In this document: piece after piece, positions 17,509-25,585 of the stretch | How the letters are laid out: each line of letters begins with the position of its first letter | Numbering within the stretch: the stretch's first letter is position 1 | Origin: an uncultured Brachyspira sp. | GTDB lineage: Bacteria > Spirochaetota > Brachyspiria > Brachyspirales > Brachyspiraceae | Direction: 5' to 3' | Assembly: GCF_944393015.1 (NCBI RefSeq) | Contig: NZ_CALXYQ010000006.1 | Coordinates: 1 to 64,000 of the forward strand | DNA length: 64,000 nt | The notes under the pieces: model-generated | Told to the model about the DNA's origin: nothing | What the model saw: the letters and a program-made list of their open reading frames with translations, nothing else | The model's database searches: none | Translations under genes and position numbers: made by a program

Positions 17509-17525
17509 TAAAAATTTTTAAGTTT
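17502..17525. repeat. Lone left end of a second element, fused to copy 1
   Basis: TATATACTAAAAATTTTT followed by AAGTTT (17502-17525) matches the left terminus of the copies at 21545, 57525 and 62783, then diverges where GTCAA is expected. It shares TATATA with the right end of copy 1, as if one element inserted at the end of another or recombination left a solo end. Confidence 0.6.
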
Positions 17526-17568
17526 ATAAAAAATTATTTTTATATTGTTATAAAACTTTTATATTGAA

Positions 17569-17609
17569 AATAAAAAGAGTATACATTATAAATGCATACT
17601 CTTTTTATT
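17569..17609 (-). terminator. Intrinsic terminator after secF
   Basis: A 14-bp perfect stem, AATAAAAAGAGTAT (17569-17582) with ATACTCTTTTTATT (17596-17609), is extended inside by CATT/AATG. It ends about 20 bp from the secF stop and has T runs on the minus strand. Confidence 0.8.
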
Positions 17610-17628
17610 GTTTATTTGTAATTTTATT

Positions 17629-18552
17629 TTAGTCTTTTTTAGTTTTCATAAATAATATTAAAAGTCCGCTTGCTATGAAGTTACTAGCATAAGTACCTAT
17701 GATAACACCGCAGAAGAATGTGAATGCGAAATCATAAAGTATGAATCCACCCCATATCATAATAGCAAGAGCAGCAAGTAGGGTAGAAATACCAGTGATT
17801 ATTGTTCTTCCTACAACATTATTCAAGCTTATATTAACAATCTCTTTGAAAGGTCTTTTTGAATCAGTATTCTCTCTTATTCTATCAAATACTACGATGA
17901 TGTCATTGATTGTATAACCTATAAGAGTAAGCATTGATGAAAGAACTAATACAGAAAACTCTTTATTTAAGAAAAGAAGTATACCAAATACTATAACAAC
18001 ATTATGTATAAGAGTAATTATTGCAGGAAAAGCATATCTGTAATTGAATCTTATAGTAATGTATATCATTATGATAATCCAAGATACAATTATCAAAATG
18101 AATGCCAATTTTAAATTGTCAGAAGATACTACTCCGCTTATGATGTTGCTTCCTATTAATCTAACTTTTTCCTGAGTATATTTATCATAAAGAACCTGCA
18201 TAGCTCTGTCGGATTCTTCATTAGAACCTCTGAATCTTAAAAGAAAAGCATTTATATTGTCAGCACCTTCGAGTTCCTGTATATTAACAGTTTCAGTTCC
18301 GAAATTATTATATAAAGCTCTTATCTCAGCAATATTAATTACTTCAGGATTATCTATCTGTACTTTTAATTCAACACCGCCTGCAAAGTCAATACCCATA
18401 TTGAAACTGTTTGTACTAAGTTTACTTATGAATAAACCAATAGAAACTATAAAAAGTATTGAAGATACAATAGCTGCTATAGGCATAATTTTAACAAATG
18501 GTATCTTATTTTTTGTCAAATCATTATTTTCTTTTTTTATTTCTTCACTCAT
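17629..18552 (-). CDS. secF: Protein translocase subunit SecF
   Basis: The 307-residue protein has six predicted membrane helices. A first helix is at about 20-45, then a periplasmic domain beginning GMDFAGGVELKVQI, then five helices with the family motifs SSMLTLIGYTINDIIVVFDRIREN and RTIITGISTLLAALA. SecF works with SecD and YajC to drive late steps of preprotein export using the proton gradient. It is last in the yajC-secD-secF operon, 33 bp after secD, with an AGGA ribosome site. Confidence 0.97.
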   Translation of the reverse strand: MSEEIKKENNDLTKNKIPFVKIMPIAAIVSSILFIVSIGLFISKLSTNSFNMGIDFAGGVELKVQIDNPEVINIAEIRALYNNFGTETVNIQELEGADNINAFLLRFRGSNEESDRAMQVLYDKYTQEKVRLIGSNIISGVVSSDNLKLAFILIIVSWIIIMIYITIRFNYRYAFPAIITLIHNVVIVFGILLFLNKEFSVLVLSSMLTLIGYTINDIIVVFDRIRENTDSKRPFKEIVNISLNNVVGRTIITGISTLLAALAIMIWGGFILYDFAFTFFCGVIIGTYASNFIASGLLILFMKTKKD

Positions 18553-18585
18553 TTACAAAATCCTATTTATTTTTAAGAAGTTATA

Positions 18586-20097
18586 TTAAATAAAGAAGAA
18601 TCCTGCTTTCTTTACTATTTTAGTTCTTATAATCTCTTCATAGATATATCTTGTAATAAATACAGCTGTGAATAGGTTTATTAAAATACCAAAGAACAAA
18701 GTAATAGCAAAACCTTGTACAGGACCGCTTCCGAATATCCAAAGTATTAAAGCAACAATAATAGTTGTGATGTTAGAGTCAAATATTGTAGCAAATGCTC
18801 TGTCATAACCAGATATAATGGCATCAGCAACATTGGATTTAATTTTTAATTCATCTTTTATACGTTCAAAGATAATAACATTAGCATCAACTGCCATACC
18901 TATAGTAAGAATAAGTCCTGCTATACCGGGTAATGTTAAAGTAAATCTCAAAGGTGATAATACTGCTATAATAAGTATAACGTTTACAAGCATAGCTATA
19001 GTAGCTAAAACTCCAGAAAGTCTGTAAACTATTATCATAAATAGTCCAACTAAAATAGCAGACATAAGTAAAGCAGTAGCACCTGCCTTAACAGAGTCAG
19101 CTCCAATAGACTGACCTACAACTTCTTCTTCTACTATGCTTACATTAAGAGGCAAAGCACCTTCTTTTAATATTCTAGCTAAGTCCTGAGCTTCTTCTAA
19201 AGTGAATCTTCCTGTTATTACACCTCTTCCGCCTCTTATCTCATCATTAATATTAGGAGCACTTATAACTTTGTCATCTAATACTATAGCTAGCATTCTA
19301 TTTCTATTTTGTGCAGTAACTTCAGCAAATTGAGTTGATCCTTCTGAATTAAGTTCAAATTCTACAGTAACCTCTCCGAATTGACCGCCTCCAACTTGAG
19401 CATTAATTAAAGCACTTCCTTCTAATGAAGGTTCTTTATTAACTATAACAGGGGCACCTCTTACTCTTCTTCCGAAATCATCTTTTTCACTATAGAAATA
19501 AAGCTGTTTTCCATATTCCGGAACTTTAGCTGTATTAGTGAATACACCCATAAGCATATCATTGGTAGTTAAAGTAGCTGTAGCTTGTTCATCAACCAAA
19601 TTGAAAGTTAAAGCTCCCTGACTTAATACAACACTTTTGATTCTGTCTGGATCTCTTGCTCCGGGAAGTTCAACAACTACTCTGTCCTCGCCTTGCTTTC
19701 TTATACCTACTTCACTTACTCCGAATTGGTCTATTCTTCCTCTAAGTCTTGATATAAGTCTTTCCATAGCATCATTTTTCTCTTCAGCTGTAAGAGATGA
19801 TACTGTTCTGTCAAGTCTGTTTGCATACTCTTCAAAATCAGCCTGAAGAACGATTCTTATACCGCCTTGTAAGTCCAAACCCATATTTACAGATTCGCTT
19901 CTTAAACGTTTAAGGGATTGAACATTATCTATTTGTTCTTTAGTATATCCTTTAGCTATCATTTCATCTAAAGACATATTACTTTCTTCTTTCTTCTCAT
20001 CAGATGTGAAAAAATACCATCTTACTGTAGGAGTAATAAACCAAGCCATTACACCAAGTCCTATAATGATGAATGCTAGTCTTAAATTATGACTCAT
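18586..20097 (-). CDS. secD: Protein translocase subunit SecD
   Basis: The 503-residue protein has one N-terminal helix (about 7-25), a large periplasmic P1 domain starting NMGLDLQGGIRIVL, and five C-terminal helices with the RND signatures GLILTIGMAVDANVIIFERIKDE and AFATIFDSNITTIIVALIL. It partners with SecF, encoded just downstream. The length is on the short side of the family. AGGAC precedes the ATG; yajC lies 44 bp upstream in the same direction. Confidence 0.97.
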   Translation of the reverse strand: MSHNLRLAFIIIGLGVMAWFITPTVRWYFFTSDEKKEESNMSLDEMIAKGYTKEQIDNVQSLKRLRSESVNMGLDLQGGIRIVLQADFEEYANRLDRTVSSLTAEEKNDAMERLISRLRGRIDQFGVSEVGIRKQGEDRVVVELPGARDPDRIKSVVLSQGALTFNLVDEQATATLTTNDMLMGVFTNTAKVPEYGKQLYFYSEKDDFGRRVRGAPVIVNKEPSLEGSALINAQVGGGQFGEVTVEFELNSEGSTQFAEVTAQNRNRMLAIVLDDKVISAPNINDEIRGGRGVITGRFTLEEAQDLARILKEGALPLNVSIVEEEVVGQSIGADSVKAGATALLMSAILVGLFMIIVYRLSGVLATIAMLVNVILIIAVLSPLRFTLTLPGIAGLILTIGMAVDANVIIFERIKDELKIKSNVADAIISGYDRAFATIFDSNITTIIVALILWIFGSGPVQGFAITLFFGILINLFTAVFITRYIYEEIIRTKIVKKAGFFFI

Positions 20098-20141
20098 ATT
20101 ATACTGTCCTATTATTTATATTTTTTAATTTATTCTCTTAA

Positions 20142-20576
20142 TTATTCTTTTTTATCTTCTGCCTGAGCTTTTTCTAAATCTTCTTTTATTTGATTTTTAT
20201 CTTCTATAGCTTTTTTATCATCTTTTTTCTTTTCCTCTTTTTTAGGAGGGTTTAACATTTCTTCTGTAACTACAGCTGATATAGAAGATTTAACTATTTC
20301 CATTTTAGTATTTTCACCAACTTTAACTATTGCAATTCTTCCATTATCTTTGTCAGAAACGTATTCAGCTATTATTCCGCCTGCTACTATTACTTTATCG
20401 CCTTTCTTTAATTCAGCTATACTTTGAGCTAATTTTTTTTGCTGTTGTTTTTGGGGTCTTATTAACAAAAAATAGAATATAGCAAAGATTACAACCATCA
20501 TACCTATAGATACTAATGGGCTTCCTCCTGCCTGAGCTTGAGCTGCTCCTTGTGCATATAATGTAGCTGTGAACAT
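20142..20576 (-). CDS. yajC: Preprotein translocase subunit YajC
   Basis: A short N-terminal region is followed by one membrane helix (about residues 22-43, ending FYFLLIRPQKQQQKK, the family hallmark), then a small cytoplasmic domain (LKKGDKVIVAGGIIAEY). The C-terminal 40 residues are a long Lys/Glu tail, making it 144 residues rather than the usual 100-110. It is the first gene of yajC-secD-secF, read from the promoter at 20624-20652. Confidence 0.95.
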   Translation of the reverse strand: MFTATLYAQGAAQAQAGGSPLVSIGMMVVIFAIFYFLLIRPQKQQQKKLAQSIAELKKGDKVIVAGGIIAEYVSDKDNGRIAIVKVGENTKMEIVKSSISAVVTEEMLNPPKKEEKKKDDKKAIEDKNQIKEDLEKAQAEDKKE

Positions 20577-20623
20577 TCTTTAATTACCTCTTGATTTTTT
20601 AAAATTTTTTTTGATATTATATC

Positions 20624-20652
20624 ATATTATCAATAATTTATAGTTATGTCAA
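20624..20652 (-). promoter_or_regulatory. Promoter of yajC-secD-secF
   Basis: On the minus strand, TTGACA (20652-20647) is followed after 17 bp by TAATAT (20629-20624). An additional TATAAT lies a few bases further on. Confidence 0.65.
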
Positions 20653-20737
20653 TATTTTTTCTAATATATTTACTATATTAAAGTAATATGTTTCAATTTA
20701 AATAGTTTGCAAAATGAAAAAAAATATAAAATAGAGC

Positions 20738-20765
20738 TTGATTTTTTTTTATTATATGTTAATAT
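20738..20765 (+). promoter_or_regulatory. Probable promoter of tRNA-Leu
   Basis: TTGATT (20738-20743), 16 bp, TAATAT (20760-20765), ending 15 bases before the mature tRNA. Confidence 0.5.
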
Positions 20766-20780
20766 TTTAGGCAACTACCA

Positions 20781-20865
20781 GCTCGGGTGATGGAATTGGT
20801 AGACATAGCAGATTTAAAATCTGCTGGTCCTTGTGACCGTGCCGGTTCGATTCCGGCCCCGAGCA
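20781..20865 (+). tRNA. tRNA-Leu, anticodon UAA
   Basis: The 85-base class II tRNA has acceptor stem GCTCGGG (20781-20787) paired with CCCGAGC (20858-20864) and discriminator A. The anticodon arm is GCAGA-TTTAAAA-TCTGC with anticodon TAA. A long variable arm (GGTCCTTGTGACC) is followed by a T arm with GGTTCGATTCC. CCA is not encoded. Confidence 0.97.
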
Positions 20866-20941
20866 AATAATAATCAATTTATGAAACGGAGTAAGCAGAG
20901 TTTGTAGTGTAATACCTATAAACTTTTTTTGTATATTGAAT

Positions 20942-21142
20942 ATGGTAAATAATCATGATAAACTTTCTAAACAAAATATTATTATTCTAGTAATAGGACT
21001 TGCTATTTTTGCTATTAGTTTTCTATTCATAGCAATGGTAGGACAGCACCCTGAAGGTTTTATGGGATTTTTAGCCCCTTTTACTATGCTTATTGGTATT
21101 GTAACTATAGTAGCTGGCTTCCTATACAAATCTAATTCTTAA
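20942..21142 (+). CDS. Small two-helix membrane protein, hypothetical
   Basis: The 66-residue protein has a short polar N-terminus, a first membrane helix (about residues 12-32, IIILVIGLAIFAISFLFIAM), a loop GQHPEGFMG, and a second helix (about 40-60) ending in a short Lys/Ser tail. ATG 20942 is preferred over TTG 20936, but neither has a clear ribosome site, so the start is uncertain. It lies between tRNA-Leu and a convergent gene, with its 3' end 9 bp from that gene's end. Function unknown. Confidence 0.6.
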   Translation: MVNNHDKLSKQNIIILVIGLAIFAISFLFIAMVGQHPEGFMGFLAPFTMLIGIVTIVAGFLYKSNS

Positions 21143-21151
21143 TATAATTAT

Positions 21152-21445
21152 TTAATTCTCATTTCCGAACAATTTTTTATAAATATCATTCTGTTCTTCT
21201 AAATGCATTACAAATCCAACTGCAGTTTTATTTTCTGTAGCTTCTATTATTTTTCTAGCTCCTTCTTCTCTAAATCCTCCGCATAACTCTATACAGTCAA
21301 TGCCTTCTGATTGTAATTCTTTAGCTATTTTACATGCTTCTTCTATATTTGAAACTCCTATGATTTGTGAAACTCCATTATGTATAGATGCTTTATCTTT
21401 TTTACTGTCGAAAATTTTATCCATTATTAAATAAGCGAATTTCAT
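21152..21445 (-). CDS. DUF6506-family protein
   Basis: The start is set at ATG 21445, which has GGAG at normal spacing and begins MKFAYLIMDKIF; an in-frame upstream start at 21490 would add 15 atypical residues. The 97-residue protein contains IGVSNIEEACKIAKELQ and GIDCIELCGGFREEGARKI, a pattern I recall from small conserved proteins named DUF6506. The fold is probably alpha/beta and the function is unknown. The outward promoter at the left end of the repeat element at 21545 lies about 100 bases upstream and reads into this gene. Confidence 0.75.
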   Translation of the reverse strand: MKFAYLIMDKIFDSKKDKASIHNGVSQIIGVSNIEEACKIAKELQSEGIDCIELCGGFREEGARKIIEATENKTAVGFVMHLEEQNDIYKKLFGNEN

Positions 21446-21544
21446 TTTATGCTCCAAAAAAGTATTTGCTTTATTATAATATAATCGCAAAAAATATAAA
21501 TAGTGTTGGGTGTCAGGCAGAGTTATAAATTTAAAAATTTCTAG

Positions 21545-21889
21545 TATATAGTGAAAATTTTTAAGTTTGTCATTTTTTTATTCAACTTTTTCCCGCCGCA
21601 AAAAGAACCAAAAAATGCAAGTATAAAATTAGTGTTAAATCATACTATGATAGTATTACATATAAGATAGATAATTAATTTAAGCCTAAATGTAGACTTT
21701 CTCTGAAGGCGGGCTTCGCCTGTGGCAATACCATACCTACACTTACAGTGGACTTCGTCAGGTACTTTTTTCAGTCGCAGGCACTTCCTTTGGTTGCAAA
21801 AGAAGTGTGGTGTTGCGTAAGCACGCAGAGTTGCAGATATTTAAAATTTTAAAAAATTATTTTTTACAAAATATATTTTCAGCTATCAT
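21545..21889. mobile_element. MITE-like non-coding element, copy 2
   Basis: About 345 bp filling the gap between the DUF6506 gene and the broken chemotaxis gene. The left end TATATAGTGAAAATTTTT...GTTTGTCA (21545-21572) matches the family. The right end is degraded (TTTACA 21863-21868, TATCAT 21884-21889, spacing 15). The internal hairpin CAACTTTTT-CCCGCCGC-AAAAAGAAC lies at 21583-21608. A GC-rich stretch near 21705-21760 (GGCGGGCTTCGCC) forms further stems. No ORF is visible. Confidence 0.65.
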
Positions 21890-21900
21890 AAAAAAATTTT

Positions 21901-23860
21901 TTAGTTTAAACTGAAAAATTTCATCAAATCAGCAAGTTTTTCAGTTTCTTTTTCCATATCAATAACTATATCAGCATTAGTTTTTACCAAATTGCTATTT
22001 TGTTCAGCACTAATATCAACACTATTAACAGCACTTTGAACCTCTCTTGCAGAAGCATCTTGCTGAGTAGAAGATTCAACCATTTGACTTACTATATGGC
22101 TGCTTTCTCTAGCCTTATTTGTGATATCTTCCAAAGCGTCCATAGTTTCTTTTATTTTTTTATTTCCGTCTTGTATCTTTTCTATACTAGTATTAACTAT
22201 GTTTGTAATATTTTTTACGGATTCCTGAGAAGTTTGTGCCAAATTTCTTACTTCAGAAGCTACAACAGCAAATCCTTTTCCCTGTTCTCCGGCACGTGCT
22301 GCTTCTACTGATGCATTAAGAGCAAGTATATTTGTTTGCATAGCTATGTCATCTATCATCTTTGTTATATTTGATATTTCAGATGTAGCTTTTGTGATAT
22401 CTTCCATAATAACCATAGATTCTTTTGATAGATTATAGCAATGTTCGCTTGAATTGGTAAGCACTTGTATCTTATCATTAGTCAACACTATATCATTAGT
22501 AGTTTTATCTATAACTTTTAATGTATTAGTCATAGTTTCATTTATAAGTTTTAAATCATCTCTTTGTTTTTCTGTTCTGTTTGATAAATCCATTGTACCG
22601 GCACTTACATTCTTACTTGCATTTTCCATAGTATTAGTGGTGTCTAGTATTTGTTTTATTATATTTGATAATTTATTTTGTGTGTTTTGAATAGAATTAA
22701 ATATCATTCCTATTTCATCTTTTCTCTTGCTTAAAGAGTTATTTTCATCAGAAGTTAAATTACCGCTGCTTAGTTTTTCAGATATATGCATAACTTTCAA
22801 TATAGGGTCTATTATACTTTTCTTTATCAAAATATTTATAATGATTAAAAATACTATAATAATAATCACAGCTAATATACAAGTTATAACAGCATTTTTT
22901 ATATTTTCTTTTACTATAACAATTTCAGGTATATTTACAAGTAAAGCCAATGAATTATTATTATCTTTTAATGAATCTAATGGTATTAAAATATTAAATG
23001 TTTTCTGATCATCTATCTTGTTTACAAAAGAATATTTATTATTATTATTTAAATTATCAATTATTTCTTTTGAATGATCTTTATATATATCAGATATTTG
23101 TTTTCCTATATTTTGAGTATTAGTGGCAGCAAGTATAGTACCATTTTGATTAATTAAATATCCAACCATACCATTATTTGTAGATATATCAGAAACTATT
23201 TCAACTAAATTATCAGCAGAAAAATCAACGCCTATCATACCCAAAAAATTACCTGAATTATCCAATATAGGCTCAACCACACTAACAGTTAATACAGTTC
23301 CTGCATCCGCATAAGTATCATCTTTTTCTACATCGCTTATATATAATTGTTTTGTATTTTTAGGTATAGTAATCAGGGTTTTCATCGAACTCATCTTGAT
23401 ATACTTTATCATAAGTAACTGTATTATCATCATAAAAATATGAAGGTCCGTATCTGCCGTCAATTTCAGAACCATAATCTGTATCTATAAACTCATTATC
23501 TCTTCCGTCAAAAGCATTTTTTTCCCACATTTCATATATTGAAAATAAATTTTTATTATTTTTAAGAGTATCTCCTAAGATCATTGCATGCGATTCTCTT
23601 GTAACAGTTCCATTTGCTATATCGTTTCTTAATGATGATGATAATGTTCTTAATGTCGATATATAGGTGAGCATTTCTAATTCTATATCTTTAGCATAAG
23701 TTGTAATCATATATTCTGTTGAGGCATAGCCTTTTCTTTTTGAAGTAGAAATATTATGCGTTACCATATAAGCAATAACAGCTACAAACATTATTAATAT
23801 AGATACTGTAAGAAGTACAAATATTTTAAACTGAAGTCCAAGAGATTTTTTATTTTGCAT
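21901..23860 (-). pseudogene. Methyl-accepting chemotaxis protein, frameshifted
   Basis: Two overlapping frames together make one MCP. The first (23860 to 23360) encodes the N-terminus: a membrane helix at about 12-34 and the first half of a dCache-type ligand domain, ending FDENPDYYT and a stop. The second frame continues at [14 protein letters not shown] (from about 23372) through the rest of the sensor domain, a second helix, HAMP, and the signalling tip [21 protein letters not shown], ending at 21901. Restoring two bases in the short TATA tract at 23365-23368 would join DYY to IPKNT. The full protein would be about 650 residues. It is either a recent pseudogene, a slippage-switchable gene or a sequencing error. 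Confidence 0.85.
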
Positions 23861-23978
23861 AGAATAATCCTATTTATATAAAAAATTAATTAATATTTAA
23901 TATACAATAGTTTTAGTTTTTGTAAAAAGAATATTTGATATTTTTATATTATTTTTACAATTTTATTTAAAAATCAAT

Positions 23979-25019
23979 TTATTTAACTCTTTTTATTTTC
24001 ACTTCAAAACGTTCTTCAACCAAATTAATTAATTCAGGCAATTTTTGTTCAGCAATCATTCTTAATTTTTCTCTTTCTATATTTTGTGCTGGAGCTCCAA
24101 GCATAATAGAATTAGAAGGTATTTTTACATTTGACATTACAGCAGTTCTTCCTCCAAATATTACTCTGTCGCCTAATGTAACATGGTCTGCTAATGCTGC
24201 CTGTCCGCCTAATATACAATGATTTCCTATTTTAGAACTTCCTGCTATTCCTACTTGAGAAACTATAATAGAATGCTCTCCTATATCACAGTTATGTGCT
24301 ATCTGTACTAAATTATCTATTTTTACGCCTTCCCTTATTATAGTAGAACCTAATGTAGCTCTGTCTATACAAACATTAGCACCAAGCTCAACATCATTTT
24401 CTATGACAACATTTCCTCTTTGAGGTATTTTCATCTGCTTTCCATTAACTTCAAAGAATCCGAATCCGTCATTTCCTATAACAGTAGAAGAACCAATTAT
24501 AACTCTGTCTTTTACTACACATCTGTCATGAATAGTAACATTTGCATAAATAGTGCAGTTTTCTCCAATAACTACATTGTCTCCCAAAAATACATTAGCT
24601 TCTATAACAGTTCCTTTTCCAATTATTGTATTTTTTCCTACATGTACATTATCACCTATATAAGTATTATCAGATATATTTGCATTTTCTTTTATTACTG
24701 CTGTAGATTCTATAGTGCCAAGAGGATATTTTTTATCTTCAAATAAAAAGTAAAGTAATTTAATAAATGTTTCTTTAGGATTATTATGTATTAATGCGGT
24801 TTTATTTTTAAAATCTTTTATTTCATTAGCAGCATCTTCTCTTAATATCAAAGCATTGGCATTGCTGTTTAAGGCAGTTTCAAGATATTTGTTATTATCT
24901 ATGCATACTATGGAGTTTTCTATAATGTCATTAATAGGGGAGAGTGTAGATATTTCTTTATTTTCATCTCCTATTATTTTTTTTGCTTGTATAAAATTAG
25001 ATATATCTTTTATTTTCAT
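23979..25019 (-). CDS. lpxD: UDP-3-O-acylglucosamine N-acyltransferase LpxD
   Basis: LpxD adds the second hydroxyacyl chain in lipid A synthesis. The N-terminal uridine-binding region (residues 1-95) is followed by a long left-handed beta helix of hexapeptide repeats and the active-site segment [20 protein letters not shown] 25019 is chosen over 25034 because GGAGA lies 8 bases before it and the protein then begins MKIKDISNF. The length of 346 residues is normal. It is last in tamB-bamA-skp-lpxD, but a terminator-like hairpin precedes it, so its expression may be lowered. Confidence 0.96.
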   Translation of the reverse strand: MKIKDISNFIQAKKIIGDENKEISTLSPINDIIENSIVCIDNNKYLETALNSNANALILREDAANEIKDFKNKTALIHNNPKETFIKLLYFLFEDKKYPLGTIESTAVIKENANISDNTYIGDNVHVGKNTIIGKGTVIEANVFLGDNVVIGENCTIYANVTIHDRCVVKDRVIIGSSTVIGNDGFGFFEVNGKQMKIPQRGNVVIENDVELGANVCIDRATLGSTIIREGVKIDNLVQIAHNCDIGEHSIIVSQVGIAGSSKIGNHCILGGQAALADHVTLGDRVIFGGRTAVMSNVKIPSNSIMLGAPAQNIEREKLRMIAEQKLPELINLVEERFEVKIKRVK

Positions 25020-25046
25020 AATAAATTTCTCCATTTTATTTTAAAT

Positions 25047-25090
25047 ATAAAAAACTAAAATGTATTAAAGTATGTTAATACATTTTAGTT
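25047..25090 (-). terminator. Terminator-like hairpin between skp and lpxD
   Basis: A perfect 16-bp inverted repeat, AACTAAAATGTATTAA (25053-25068) with TTAATACATTTTAGTT (25075-25090), has a 6-base loop. On the minus strand it is followed by a T run, so it could partly end transcripts before lpxD. Confidence 0.65.
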
Positions 25091-25112
25091 ATTATAAAAA
25101 ATTGTTTTTAAA

Positions 25113-25541
25113 TTATTGTTTTTGAAGTGAAGCTTTAACATTTGCTATAACAGCTTCTGTTATATCAAAGTTTCTATCAGCATAAAGAATTGCATGTTCT
25201 GTTCTTTCTAATATTAGAGTATATCCTTCTTTTTTTACTATAGCCATAAGAGAAGTAGCAACCTGTCTTTTTACTTCCCCTCTCAAAGAATAATCTCTAT
25301 TTTGAGCTATAGAAGTATCTTCCATATTTGTCTGCATAGCATCTCTTTCTTTATACTCTTCCAATTTCAATTTTAATTTTTCAACAAATTCATCATCACT
25401 AGTGAGTTCTTTGATTACTCTTTCTAGATCAATATATCCAACCTTTGTAAGTCTGTAAGATTGAGTAAAAACTCTTGGACTAACAATAGATACAGCAAGC
25501 ACTGCTATAAATAATAAACTCATAATATAATACTTTTTCAT
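25113..25541 (-). CDS. Skp/OmpH-like periplasmic chaperone
   Basis: The 142-residue protein has a signal peptide (hydrophobic 4-20). The mature start KVGYIDLERVIKEL matches the conserved OmpH opening, a charged helical region follows (FVEKLKLKLEEYKER), and the C-terminal core is VKRQVATSLMAIVKKEGYTLILER. Skp binds unfolded outer-membrane proteins on their way to BamA. The helical arm is shorter than in E. coli. The gene lies 44 bp after bamA with AAGGAGATAAAA before the ATG, the usual bamA-skp-lpxD order. Confidence 0.88.
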   Translation of the reverse strand: MKKYYIMSLLFIAVLAVSIVSPRVFTQSYRLTKVGYIDLERVIKELTSDDEFVEKLKLKLEEYKERDAMQTNMEDTSIAQNRDYSLRGEVKRQVATSLMAIVKKEGYTLILERTEHAILYADRNFDITEAVIANVKASLQKQ

Positions 25542-25585
25542 TTTTATCTCCTTAAAATTTTAATAAAAATTGTTTTTATATATTT

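Noticed and set aside
21901-23860. Two separate overlapping genes for a sensor and a chemotaxis protein
   Set aside because: The two frames together complete a single MCP sensor domain and the join is at a 2-base slip, so one broken gene is the better reading.
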